Shown here piece after piece: positions 1 through 6,773 of a stretch of 8,929 bases of DNA. Positions within the stretch are counted from its first letter, which is position 1. Every line of letters starts with the position of its first letter. A model generated the notes under the pieces. The model was not told the DNA's origin. It was given only the letters and a program-made list of their open reading frames with translations, and ran no database searches. Position numbers and translations under genes: made by a program. Source of the DNA: Spirochaetaceae bacterium (GTDB lineage: Bacteria > Spirochaetota > Spirochaetia > Treponematales > Breznakiellaceae); NCBI GenBank assembly GCA_031268255.1, contig JAIRXO010000022.1, positions 1 through 8,929 on the forward strand, written 5' to 3'.

Positions 1-88
1 CTTTCCCGGCTGGCTCAAGGTCGGCCTTCCCTTTACCTTTATCACGACAGGCGCCGCGGCGCTCTTCCTCTGGTTTGTGTGGCGGTAA
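1..88 (+). CDS. C-terminus of a membrane protein, possibly a transporter (partial)
   Basis: The plus strand reads openly from base 2 to a TAA at 86-88, giving the last 28 residues of a protein that begins outside the window. The segment contains KVGLPFTFITTG followed by a hydrophobic, tryptophan-rich stretch and ends in a single arginine, as expected of a final transmembrane helix. The KVGLP motif near the end resembles the C-terminal helix of DASS/SLC13-type anion transporters, but 28 residues are too few for a family call. The gene converges on the minus-strand Smr gene, with about 300 bases of hairpin-rich spacer between them. Confidence 0.55.
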   Translation, partial: FPGWLKVGLPFTFITTGAAALFLWFVWR

Positions 89-125
89 CAGCGCAGGTCC
101 TCGCGTGACGCCGGACGGCGGCGCG

Positions 126-173
126 AAAAAAAACGGGGCTGTCCGAAAAGTTTGAAAAACTTGTTCGGACAGC
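126..173 (-). terminator. Intrinsic terminator for the bat-type operon
   Basis: A perfect 10-bp stem pairs GCTGTCCGAA (138-147) with TTCGGACAGC (164-173). An inner AAGTT/AACTT stem (148-152 with 158-162) has one bulged base. Read on the minus strand, the stem is followed by CCCCG and then eight T residues (133-126), which fits a rho-independent terminator. It lies about 215 bases beyond the Smr stop codon. On the plus strand only a poor T-tract follows, so it would serve the upstream transporter-like gene less well. Confidence 0.6.
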
Positions 174-185
174 TTCCTTATTGTG

Positions 186-223
186 GCATTTGCGCACCGT
201 TTCAAAGAAACGGGAGCAAATGC
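186..223. repeat. Stem-loop 2 of the intergenic hairpin cluster
   Basis: GCATTTGC (186-193) pairs with GCAAATGC (216-223). Inside it CCGTTTC (197-203) pairs with GAAACGG (207-213) around an AAA loop. There is no T-tract on either side, so it does not look like a terminator. Function unknown. Confidence 0.5.
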
Positions 224-228
224 AATGG

Positions 229-259
229 CTGTCCGGGAAGCAACCGGCTTCCTGGACAG
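229..259. repeat. Stem-loop 3 of the intergenic hairpin cluster
   Basis: CTGTCCGGGAAGC (229-241) pairs with GCTTCCTGGACAG (247-259) around a five-base loop. The only non-Watson-Crick position is a G-T pair (235 with 253). It shares its first arm sequence GGCTGTCCG with the terminator stem. No T-tract follows. Confidence 0.5.
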
Positions 260-388
260 ACCCGACCGGGCAATCCGGGGCTCCGCGCTTCCGCGCTCCG
301 GCCTCCTCGGTCTGCCCCCGGAGGGGCAGCCCTGCGGGGGCTTGCTTCGCAACCCCTCCAATCCCTTGCGCATTGCCTGAGTGAAACC

Positions 389-805
389 TCATTTTTTCCT
401 GATCAGCACCCAGGTCGCCCCGCTGCCGCCCTGCCGGGCCGGGCTGTATCCGCTTTCCCCGGCAAGGGGACAGCGTTCAATAAAGGCCTTTACCAGCGCC
501 CTGAGCGGGGGGAGACCCGCCGGAAGGCCGTCCCTTTCTTCGGCGTGGTTCCCCTTGCCGTGAACAATCAGCACCTTTTCAAGACCCCTGTTTCCGGCGT
601 CCCGGAAAAAAAGTTCCAGCGCCGGCCAGGCTTCATCCCGGGTCAGCCCGTGAAGATCAATCACCGCGTCAGGTTTTTTTGCCAAAAGCCGCCGCCGTCT
701 TGCCCCCGGCGTTCCGCTGTTCCCAACATCAGCCTCTTTGGGCAGGGCTGTCCCGGACCGGGGGTTGCGGCGTTCCCATTCATCAAGGATATCCTTAAAA
801 TCCAC
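389..805 (-). CDS. Smr-domain protein (small MutS-related)
   Basis: Predicted 138-aa cytoplasmic protein with a C-terminal Smr domain. The two family hallmarks are visible: DLHG at residues 50-53 and HGKGNH at 82-87, the latter corresponding to the usual HGxG motif. Smr domains are known as nicking nucleases or nucleic-acid binding modules in MutS2 and in stand-alone proteins. The substrate of this one is not evident. The start is taken as GTG at 805 because AGGAG (815-811) lies five bases upstream and overlaps the TAG stop of the preceding BatD gene. The resulting N-terminus, VDFKDILDEWE, is what I recall from treponemal Smr proteins. A longer open frame to 883 has no supporting signal. It is the last gene of the operon, with the terminator downstream. 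Its tie to the Bat proteins may be only positional. Confidence 0.85.
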   Translation of the reverse strand: MDFKDILDEWERRNPRSGTALPKEADVGNSGTPGARRRRLLAKKPDAVIDLHGLTRDEAWPALELFFRDAGNRGLEKVLIVHGKGNHAEERDGLPAGLPPLRALVKAFIERCPLAGESGYSPARQGGSGATWVLIRKK

Positions 806-810
806 AGCCA

Positions 811-816
811 CTCCTA
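811..816 (-). promoter_or_regulatory. Shine-Dalgarno site of smr overlapping the batD stop
   Basis: The minus strand reads TAGGAG: TAG (816-814) ends BatD and AGGAG (815-811) is a Shine-Dalgarno match five bases before GTG at 805. This decides the Smr start and suggests translational coupling to BatD. Confidence 0.65.
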
Positions 817-2295
817 ATAAAAAACAACCCTGTCCGAGGGAACCCAGCCGGAAAGCCCGTCGTAGGTTTCGGCATAGACCCAAAGACCTGTACGGGCCCG
901 TATGAGCGCCGGCTGCCCTTCCCTGATTTCAGACGAAACACCCGAGGAAGCGTCAGGCACCCTGTAGGCGGCGCCTCCGCGTAAAACCGCCTTGTTCCCC
1001 GCGCCGGGAAGCCCCTTCCTGGTAAGGGCAATGCCGCCCAGGCCAAGCAATAGTCCGGCAGCCAGAATGACCGCAGATACGCGGACAAAGCGTTCCCCCC
1101 TGACACGGCGGAGTATTCCAAAAAGGCACAGGGCCACCAGGACAAAGGAAAACAGTATGGCAGCCACGCGGAGAAGGAGCCTGGGCCTCCAGGGTTCATC
1201 GTAGCTAAAGTCAAGGCCCAGGGCCTGTTCCGCTTCGAGGCGGAGGGTGGCGAGGGCGGGCCCTGAACCGAGGTCCCGTTCCCCCTCCCTAAGCGCCGCC
1301 AGAGCCCCGGCGTAATCACCTTCCTTCCAGAGGGCTTCCGCCTGTTCCGCGAGGGAAATATACGAAGCCCTGACAAAAGGAAGAAAGGGCGTTCTCTTTT
1401 GGGGAAACGCGGGGTTCCGCGGCTCCCCGGCATTGGCCGGGGACAGGGGAACGCTCCCGCCGTCCTTGGGGACGTTTGCCGCGGGGACCGCGTTCATCTC
1501 AGGAGCCGCGTTCATCTCAGGGGCCGCAGGGGCCGCCACGGTAAAGTTCAGGGCCGGGGCGCTGAGGCTTTCGCCCTGATACTCAAGGCGAGGAGGCGGC
1601 AGGGAAACGGGCCCCTTTTCAAGGGGGATGCAGACGAGTACCAGGACGGCGCCTGAAATCCGTTCGTCCGGGAGGGGCGCCCTGCTTTCCAGAATCAGTG
1701 ACGGCGACAGGGTTACCTGAAACGGCAGGGGAAAAACCAGGGGCCTTGAGGGGTCCCAGCCTGAAAGCAAAAGGGTAAGTTCTGTCCTTTCGCCCACCCT
1801 GAACAGGGGAAGCGGCGCCCAGGAAAGGCGGGGATGGTACGCCTCTGGAAGCAGGGGATCGCCGGAAACTTCCACGCTCAGGGGTCCGGTAACAAATTCC
1901 CCGCCGGGGGCTTTCACTTTAAGGAATTCCAGGACGGCCCTTCCTTCCCGCCGGGGGACAAGGACACATTCAATATTGGTCCAGACTTCCTCCCCGCCGC
2001 CTTCCATCACCCTGGGCGCGGTGCGCACGCGTTCCAGGACCAGGGACCCGGTGAGGGGAGGAAGTTCAACCTTGAGTTCCTCAGGTTTCCCGTGGTCCAC
2101 GAGAAGGGTAATGACCCAGGGTGTATTGACCTGTACCGGACCGGGCCCCGCCTGCACAATAGCCGTAAGAGCCTCGTCAGGGTGGACGGCGGCGGCGAGG
2201 CCCGCAAGCAGAACGAGAACCGTACCTGCCCTCAGGCATCGCGGTGTCAGTAATCCATGCCCGGGGAAGGCTCGTTTTCTTCCCGGCTCTTCCAT
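814..2295 (-). CDS. batD: BatD protein with a BatE-like TPR and SH3 tail
   Basis: Predicted 493-aa membrane-anchored periplasmic protein. A positively charged N-terminus is followed by a hydrophobic segment (about 22-37), consistent with a signal peptide. Residues about 40-260 are beta-rich with VNTPWVITLLVDHG and LKVELPPL, typical of BatD 'oxygen tolerance' proteins. A proline/alanine linker (about 255-300) includes a duplicated APEMNA unit. Residues about 312-364 look like a TPR (LWKEGDYAGALAALREGE). Two membrane segments follow (about 373-395 and 405-425), then a bacterial SH3-like domain (about 432-493) ending GLSGWVPSDRVVFY. TPR, membrane and SH3 in this order are what separate BatE proteins carry, so this appears to be a BatD-BatE fusion. 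The ATG at 2295 has AAAGGAG eight bases upstream and gives a 49-base overlap with batC. A CTG at 2250 would give a 4-base overlap but has no Shine-Dalgarno site. Confidence 0.85.
   Translation of the reverse strand: MEEPGRKRAFPGHGLLTPRCLRAGTVLVLLAGLAAAVHPDEALTAIVQAGPGPVQVNTPWVITLLVDHGKPEELKVELPPLTGSLVLERVRTAPRVMEGGGEEVWTNIECVLVPRREGRAVLEFLKVKAPGGEFVTGPLSVEVSGDPLLPEAYHPRLSWAPLPLFRVGERTELTLLLSGWDPSRPLVFPLPFQVTLSPSLILESRAPLPDERISGAVLVLVCIPLEKGPVSLPPPRLEYQGESLSAPALNFTVAAPAAPEMNAAPEMNAVPAANVPKDGGSVPLSPANAGEPRNPAFPQKRTPFLPFVRASYISLAEQAEALWKEGDYAGALAALREGERDLGSGPALATLRLEAEQALGLDFSYDEPWRPRLLLRVAAILFSFVLVALCLFGILRRVRGERFVRVSAVILAAGLLLGLGGIALTRKGLPGAGNKAVLRGGAAYRVPDASSGVSSEIREGQPALIRARTGLWVYAETYDGLSGWVPSDRVVFY
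1488..1523. repeat. 18-bp tandem repeat inside batD linker
   Basis: Two adjacent 18-bp copies (1488-1505 and 1506-1523) differ at one base. They encode the repeated APEMNA-type unit in the proline/alanine linker between the BatD and BatE-like parts. The length is a multiple of three, so the frame is kept. Confidence 0.85.
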
Positions 2296-2831
2296 CGTTC
2301 CCGCTCCTTTTGGCGTATATATTCCAGGAGGGTATCGCCCTCCCCGGATTCAACATTTTCCATGCGTGAGGCGTCAGGGGCGGCGGCCGCGTCCCGGGAA
2401 AGGGAAAGCAGGCTCAGTTCCAGATTCCGTTTTGCCCCGGCGCGGCGGCTGTCGTATTGCAGGGCATTCCTGAAGGCCCCCGCGGCTTCCCCGTAGTCCC
2501 CTGCTTCAAAATAAATAATACCTGTATTATAGACAATACGGTACAGTAATTCCCGGTCTTTTTCGCTGTTTTGCGCAAGGCCGCGCTTCGCCTTGTCAAA
2601 GCGTTCAAGGGCCGCGGCGTCCTCGTTCATGGCCAGATACGCCGTGCCCAGGGCAAACTCGCCGTAGGGCGTGCCCGAAAGGGCAAGGGCGTTCATATAG
2701 GCCGCTATGGCCTGGTTGTAGCGCCCTGATGACAGGTGAAAATTCCCCTCCATAATGAGGAGCTTTTCGCGGACCCCTCCCGCGCAGCCCGAACAGGCGA
2801 CAACCAGAACGGCAATAAGCAGCTTTCTCAT
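2247..2831 (-). CDS. batC: TPR lipoprotein, BatC-like
   Basis: Predicted 194-aa lipoprotein. The N-terminus MRKLLIAVLVVAC is a short signal peptide ending in a relaxed lipobox (VVA-C13), so it is probably lipidated and faces the periplasm. Three tetratricopeptide-like repeats follow at about 25-55, 56-90 and 97-135 (for example GRYNQAIAAYMNAL and GDYGEAAGAFRNAL), then a charged, Glu/Arg-rich C-terminal tail. TPR proteins of Bat operons are thought to scaffold partner proteins. The start is ATG at 2831, whose ATGA overlaps the TGA stop of batB. GGAGGG lies seven bases upstream. The longer frame to 2876 would overlap batB without need. Its position directly after the second VWA gene matches BatC of Bacteroides-type operons. 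Confidence 0.82.
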   Translation of the reverse strand: MRKLLIAVLVVACSGCAGGVREKLLIMEGNFHLSSGRYNQAIAAYMNALALSGTPYGEFALGTAYLAMNEDAAALERFDKAKRGLAQNSEKDRELLYRIVYNTGIIYFEAGDYGEAAGAFRNALQYDSRRAGAKRNLELSLLSLSRDAAAAPDASRMENVESGEGDTLLEYIRQKERERWKSREENEPSPGMDY

Positions 2832-3814
2832 CTCCGCACCCTCCGCCGCCCGGTATGGGAAAGAAAAAGGCCGCACAATCCCGCTGTCATAAAGAGACGC
2901 CAGCGGGGCCTGCTTTCGCGCCGTACCCCTCCGGCAGCGCCCTCGGAGGCAAGGCCGTCAATATGGTTTTTGAGGGTAAGGGCGGCATCCTCCCTGTTCC
3001 CGTCTATATAGACGCCGCCGGTTCTTTCCGCGCCGGAACGCAGCGGCCCCCGGCGCAGGGCGCTGGTTACCGGCTTTCCATTCCCGTCAAGGACCAGTCC
3101 CCCGCCCAGGGGAATCACCGCTCCTTCCTCAGAACCGAGGCCAACGGCGACCAGGGCCGTGTCGCGGGATTTAAGCCTTTCCACGGCGCGTTCCAGGGAA
3201 CCGGAGAGGGACTCGCCGTCGGAAAAAAGCACTATTCGCCTTTTGGACGGAAGGCTTTCCTGAAAAGCCCCGGAAGCCGCGTCAAGGAGATCCTCAAGAT
3301 TTGTACCGCCGCCTGATGCCGACGAAGAAGAAACCACGGCGAGGTAATTCAGCACCGCCTCAGCGTCGCCGGTAAGGGGAACGGTCAGCACTCCCCTCCC
3401 CCGTCCCAGGGCAAGGCCGAAACGGAGCCCCTCAGAGGCCCTGACCAGTTCTTCGGCAATGAGAGCGCCCCGGCGGAGCCGTGAGGGACTGGTATCCCGG
3501 GCGTCCATACTCCGGGAAACATCCAGGGCGATAACCACATCAACACCCCTCCTCATCTCGGGCACGAGGTGTATGCCCCAGCGGGGTCCGGCCAGGGCGA
3601 TAAGGGTCAAGCAGAGAAACAGAAAAAAGAACAGTTCCGAACGCCGGAAGTTCCGGGCGTTTTCCTCAAGAAGCCGGCGCTGTTCTTCGGGGCCGAGGGC
3701 GCCGAGAAAAGCCATAAGGCCCCGGCGCTTTCCGCGATAATGGGAAAATGACCACAGGGCCAGGGGTATAAGGAGGAAAAGAAAAAACAGAACCCGTCCA
3801 TTGTCAAAACTCAC
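2828..3814 (-). CDS. batB: VWA-domain membrane protein, BatB-like
   Basis: Predicted 328-aa inner-membrane protein. There are two N-terminal membrane segments (about 8-23 and 61-75). The second ends in LALAGPRWG, which resembles the 'ALARPQ' element just before the VWA domain in Bat proteins. The MIDAS motif is DVSRS at 98-102, followed by GGGTNLEDLL (the conserved threonine) and a later FSDGES. This indicates an intact metal-ion-dependent adhesion site. The C-terminal membrane segment is short (RLFMTAGLCGLFL) and is followed only by a basic tail. The start is taken as GTG at 3814 because it gives a GTGA overlap with the batA stop. GTG at 3817 is the alternative. Its MIDAS lies at the same residue number as in BatA, consistent with an old duplication, although the two sequences are clearly diverged. 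Confidence 0.87.
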   Translation of the reverse strand: MSFDNGRVLFFLFLLIPLALWSFSHYRGKRRGLMAFLGALGPEEQRRLLEENARNFRRSELFFFLFLCLTLIALAGPRWGIHLVPEMRRGVDVVIALDVSRSMDARDTSPSRLRRGALIAEELVRASEGLRFGLALGRGRGVLTVPLTGDAEAVLNYLAVVSSSSASGGGTNLEDLLDAASGAFQESLPSKRRIVLFSDGESLSGSLERAVERLKSRDTALVAVGLGSEEGAVIPLGGGLVLDGNGKPVTSALRRGPLRSGAERTGGVYIDGNREDAALTLKNHIDGLASEGAAGGVRRESRPRWRLFMTAGLCGLFLSHTGRRRVRR

Positions 3815-4815
3815 CACAGGGCCCCCAGCACATAACGCCGCAGTATGCGGACCGCGAGCAGGAGCAGCAGGCCGGCGATGATAAGCGGTTCGTGAAGGGG
3901 AATACGCCTGCGTATCACCCCCGAACGGCCTATGCTGAGTTCCCCGCTGTCAAGGCGGGCAAATGCCAGGGCAAAGCTCTCTGCCGACGGCGCGGCGATA
4001 TACGCGCCGCCGCCCTTTTCCGCTATGGACCTGAGGCTGTCATGGTCGTAGCGGGAATCAAAAGTTCCTGTCATCCGCGTCTTTGTCAGCGGGTCAACAT
4101 AGTCTATGGGCACTTCGCCGGCGCCGCCCACGCCTATCACCCAGAAACCGGCGCCGCCTGAACGGAGCGACGCGGCGGCGTTTTCGGGATGCACCGGCCC
4201 GGCGTTATTCTCGCCGTCGGTGATAAGTATGACGGAACGCCGGGACGAGCCGCGGAAATTCCGTATATGAAGCGCGGCCAGGGCCAGGGCCGTACCTATG
4301 GCGGTCCCGTCCCCCAGTTCGCCTATGCGGAGCCCGTCAAGGCGGGTGAAAAAAGCCTCCCGGTCAACAGTCGGAGGCACGAGAAGGGCCGCGTCGGCGC
4401 CCAGGGCTATGAGACCCAGGGCGTCCTGGGGCCTTGTCGCCGCGAAGGAACGGACCAGGTCACGGGCGGCGTCAAAACGGGTTTTGCCGTTCATGTCAAT
4501 ACCGGCCATGCTGGGACTTACGTCAAGGATGAACACAATATCAGCGCCCCGCGAAAGCCAGACCGTTTCCGAAGCAATAAAAACAGGCCCTCCAGCGGCA
4601 ATAAAAAGCAGAACCAGCGCCGCGACATTAGCGGCCCTGAGAAGGCGCACCAGGCTGTCAACGCCAAAGGGCGGCCTGAAGGAGGCCCCGCCCGGAGCGC
4701 CCAGGGGCACGAGGAGGGTAAAATCATCCTTCCTGAAACGGCCCATGATGAGGGCGCATAGGGAAAGACCAGCGCCTATAACAAGGACCAGCGGCGCTTC
4801 AAATGCCACGCTCAC
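3811..4815 (-). CDS. batA: VWA-domain membrane protein, BatA-like
   Basis: Predicted 334-aa inner-membrane protein with a von Willebrand A domain between membrane segments (about 8-25 and 64-80 before it, 308-328 after it). The MIDAS motif DVSPS is at 98-102, GDGTAIGTAL supplies the conserved threonine, and LITDGENN is the third MIDAS element. It also contains VDPLTKTRMTGTFDSRYD, the segment seen in aerotolerance BatA proteins between the VWA core and the last helix. In the family, such proteins are client adaptors of MoxR ATPases. The GTG at 4815 overlaps the previous gene's TGA as GTGA. A second GTG at 4809 lies eight bases after a GGGGGGAGG run and could be the true start, two residues shorter. 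Confidence 0.88.
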   Translation of the reverse strand: MSVAFEAPLVLVIGAGLSLCALIMGRFRKDDFTLLVPLGAPGGASFRPPFGVDSLVRLLRAANVAALVLLFIAAGGPVFIASETVWLSRGADIVFILDVSPSMAGIDMNGKTRFDAARDLVRSFAATRPQDALGLIALGADAALLVPPTVDREAFFTRLDGLRIGELGDGTAIGTALALAALHIRNFRGSSRRSVILITDGENNAGPVHPENAAASLRSGGAGFWVIGVGGAGEVPIDYVDPLTKTRMTGTFDSRYDHDSLRSIAEKGGGAYIAAPSAESFALAFARLDSGELSIGRSGVIRRRIPLHEPLIIAGLLLLLAVRILRRYVLGALW

Positions 4816-5552
4816 GGCCTCCCCCCTGTTTCTTCCCGAGAAGAGGGCGGCCTGTATTTTTCAAAGGCCGTGATAAAGGCGGAGGCTTCTTCCACCATGG
4901 AAACAACGCGGGAGCGGTCAATGCCGAAACCGAAACGAAGGGAATCGGAGCGGGAAAAAAACGACGCGAGAAAATCGAGATTTTCCGCAATATAGAGACC
5001 GTCGCCATAGAGACCATCGCCTGTCCTTTCAAAATCAAGACCGGAAAATTCAGAAGGAACCAGGGAGAGGCAGTTGACCCCCAGCATATCCGAAAGAAAG
5101 CGCCGCAGCGCCAGGGAGAGCTTCCCGAGCAGTTCCCCGCCCAGAGGGGGAGAAAAATCCGCCCTGGCCATTTCGTCTTTCAGGCGGCGTATGGCCTTTC
5201 GCATAATGCGCAGCGCCTTTTTTCTGCGGAAACGGCGGCCCGCTTCGTCCCTGTTTTTTACCAGCCCCGCGGAAAGCAGGGAAAAGGCAATGATGCAGAC
5301 AAGGGCGCCGCCTGAAAAACCGTAGACCATGAGGACCGTTCCGGGAACAGGCAGGGCCTGGGCCGCCGGGGACAGGAGCCTTCCCTCCTCACCCGCTTCC
5401 AGCAGGGAACTAATCTCCGCCCCGAGGCCGGTGATTTTTTGGGAACCAATAACAATGGGCGGAAATTCCACCCAGCCTGTTCTGTATGCTTCAAAATCAA
5501 TAATGAGCCTCAGCCCATCTCCCCGCCGCTCCAAAGCGAGGCCGAGTATCAA
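4812..5552 (-). CDS. C-terminal half of the split membrane protein (if translated)
   Basis: After the in-frame TAG the first usable start is TTG at 5552, giving up to 246 residues: the distal part of the periplasmic domain, one membrane helix and the cytoplasmic region. No Shine-Dalgarno sequence precedes the TTG, and the product would lack a signal peptide. It is therefore more likely the second part of one gene than an independent one. Downstream coupling to batA by the GTGA overlap needs ribosomes to reach this part. Confidence 0.4.
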   Translation of the reverse strand: MILGLALERRGDGLRLIIDFEAYRTGWVEFPPIVIGSQKITGLGAEISSLLEAGEEGRLLSPAAQALPVPGTVLMVYGFSGGALVCIIAFSLLSAGLVKNRDEAGRRFRRKKALRIMRKAIRRLKDEMARADFSPPLGGELLGKLSLALRRFLSDMLGVNCLSLVPSEFSGLDFERTGDGLYGDGLYIAENLDFLASFFSRSDSLRFGFGIDRSRVVSMVEEASAFITAFEKYRPPSSREETGGRP

Positions 5553-5579
5553 AAGATCATCATCGCCGGGAACATCCCG

Positions 5580-5867
5580 CTAAAGTTCCGCCGTGCCAAG
5601 TTCCGCCGCGCCAAGGCCGCCGGCAAGGGCCGGGGCAAAGGCGGAAGAAAGGGGCACCACAAGGCGCGCCTGATCCCCGACATACACGTTCCGGGGAATC
5701 ATGTAGGGCGCGTCCCCGGAAAGGGCCTGGGAAAAAAGCGGCCCCCCCGCAGGGACGACCAGAACGGCCAGGGCAAAAACCAGGGCGAAAACCAGGACAG
5801 CCGGAGCGGAACCAAAAGCCGAAACAAAAACGGAACCAAATGCCGAAACAAACGCCTTCCCGGTCAT
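5580..5867 (-). CDS. N-terminal half of the split membrane protein (if translated)
   Basis: If TAG at 5580-5582 acts as a stop, the product is 95 residues: a signal peptide with repeated VSAFGS and alternating Val/Ala/Leu/Phe units, then about 45 residues of periplasmic domain ending in a duplicated LG(A/T)AEL. The duplication comes from a 15-bp tandem repeat (5583-5612) directly before the stop. It would be exported but truncated and is unlikely to fold alone. Confidence 0.4.
   Translation of the reverse strand: MTGKAFVSAFGSVFVSAFGSAPAVLVFALVFALAVLVVPAGGPLFSQALSGDAPYMIPRNVYVGDQARLVVPLSSAFAPALAGGLGAAELGTAEL
5583..5612. repeat. 15-bp tandem repeat beside the premature TAG
   Basis: Two 15-bp copies (5583-5597 and 5598-5612) differ by one base. 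They encode LGTAEL/LGAAEL on the minus strand, immediately upstream of the in-frame TAG. Confidence 0.75.
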
Positions 5868-6766
5868 GCCCGCCGCCTCCCGCCAAAAAAGCGGCTCAGT
5901 ACCGGCGCCGCGTCAAGGGCCGACGATATTTCCAGATGAGCCGCGCCGCTGCGGGCGCATATCAGGCGCCAGCTTTCCCGCCTCTCGTGATGCCAGAGTT
6001 CCCAGGCCTTTCTGAACGAGGCAAAACCCGTGGCGCCGTAAAAGCCGGCGCCTGTCTCAGGGTCCTCAAAGCGGGCCAGCCCCACATCGGGCATGGCTTC
6101 TTCCAGGGGATCGCTGATGCGCAGGGCAATCACATCGTGTTTACGGCAGAGAGCGCCCAGCTCCTGCTCCCAGTTGACGCAGAGAAAATCGGAAATCACC
6201 ACCACAAGCCCCCTGCGCCTGAGAAGGCGGTTTACGCCCGCCAGAGCCGCGCCCAGGCAGCTTCCATTATCTTTGCCCGCGGAACCTTCTCCCCGCCGGG
6301 CAACAGGGTCCGCCTGAAGCGCGGCGCTGACAAGGGCCATGGTATGACTCCTTCCCTTGCGGGGCCTGGATACCCTGATAATTTCCCGGTCAAAGAACAC
6401 CGCCCCCAGACTCTGAGCGGCCCGCTCGGCGGAAAAGGCAAGGAGGGCAAAAGAAAGCAGCGCCTGGTCATAGCGGTTAAGCGCGCCGCTCCCGCAGCTC
6501 ATGGAAGCCGAACAGTCAAGCACCAGGGACACCGAAATTTCCTTCTCCTCGCGGTACTGCTTTACATAGGGAGTACCAAAACGGGCGCTCACATTCCAGT
6601 CTATGGACCGTATCTCGTCCCCCCGTTCATAATGGCGGACCTCGTCAAATTCTATACCCTGACCCCTGAAAAGGGAACGAAAATCCCCGGCCAATAAATC
6701 CCCGGCAAGACCCTGGGCAATGATGGGAAACGTTTTTATTTTTTCGAGCAGTTCGCGCCTGTTCAT
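5864..6766 (-). CDS. DUF58 domain protein
   Basis: Predicted 300-aa cytoplasmic protein of the DUF58 family, which commonly sits next to MoxR ATPases. The diagnostic block is present: VRHYERGDEIRSIDWNVSAR at residues 43-62, then VKQYREEKE and a VWA-like metal site DCSAS at 84-88. Residues after about 180 (RRGLVVVISDFLC) match the second conserved core strand. The start is ATG at 6766 (MNRRELLEKIKTF), seven bases after the MoxR stop. The frame extends upstream to 6913, but that part lies inside MoxR and has no family character. No strong Shine-Dalgarno site is seen, so expression may depend on coupling to MoxR. The stop overlaps the next gene's start as ATGA. The role, by analogy, is as a MoxR partner. 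The client is unknown. Confidence 0.9.
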   Translation of the reverse strand: MNRRELLEKIKTFPIIAQGLAGDLLAGDFRSLFRGQGIEFDEVRHYERGDEIRSIDWNVSARFGTPYVKQYREEKEISVSLVLDCSASMSCGSGALNRYDQALLSFALLAFSAERAAQSLGAVFFDREIIRVSRPRKGRSHTMALVSAALQADPVARRGEGSAGKDNGSCLGAALAGVNRLLRRRGLVVVISDFLCVNWEQELGALCRKHDVIALRISDPLEEAMPDVGLARFEDPETGAGFYGATGFASFRKAWELWHHERRESWRLICARSGAAHLEISSALDAAPVLSRFFGGRRRA

Positions 6767-6773
6767 CGCCGAA

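Larger units (their letters stand above)
89..388. other. Convergent intergenic region with a hairpin cluster
   Basis: No believable gene is seen in these 300 bases. Open frames crossing it are low-complexity shadows without ribosome binding sites. The stretch holds at least six consecutive inverted repeats: 138-173, 186-223, 229-259, 285-296, 312-329 and 337-356. The first is a terminator candidate. The first and third both open with GGCTGTCCG (137-145 and 227-235), and the same nine bases open a further hairpin at 8126-8148. This suggests a family of repeated intergenic hairpins rather than a single regulatory site. Confidence 0.6.
4812..5867 (-). pseudogene. DUF4381-like membrane protein gene split by in-frame TAG
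   Basis: One continuous minus-strand frame runs from ATG 5867 to TGA 4812 (351 sense codons) but is broken by TAG at 5582-5580, with no frame change. Before the stop are a signal peptide (residues about 3-48) and the start of a periplasmic domain (YVGDQARLVVPL). After it are the rest of that domain (GLALERRGDGLRLIIDF, TGWVEFPPI), one membrane helix (about 177-200) and a cytoplasmic part with paired basic helices and ALRRFLSDMLG. This layout resembles DUF4381-type proteins, which lie between DUF58 and VWA genes. The start overlaps the DUF58 stop as ATGA with GGGAGG eight bases upstream. The end overlaps batA as GTGA. Both halves look conserved in composition and the neighbours are intact, so the stop is recent, a sequencing error, or read through. 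Confidence 0.7.

Noticed and set aside
152..817. 221-codon plus-strand open frame
   Set aside because: It lies antisense to the Smr gene and crosses the hairpin cluster, with low-complexity Pro/Arg-rich sequence and no ribosome binding site. High GC content keeps antisense frames open here.
2247..2250. CTGA overlap as a CTG start for batD
   Set aside because: CTG at 2250 would mimic the ATGA/GTGA junctions, but it has no Shine-Dalgarno sequence, while ATG 2295 has AAAGGAG eight bases upstream.
5560..5886. 108-codon minus-strand frame rich in Gly, Phe and Arg
   Set aside because: It overlaps the signal-peptide region of the split membrane protein in another frame, with unnatural composition. 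A frame shadow.
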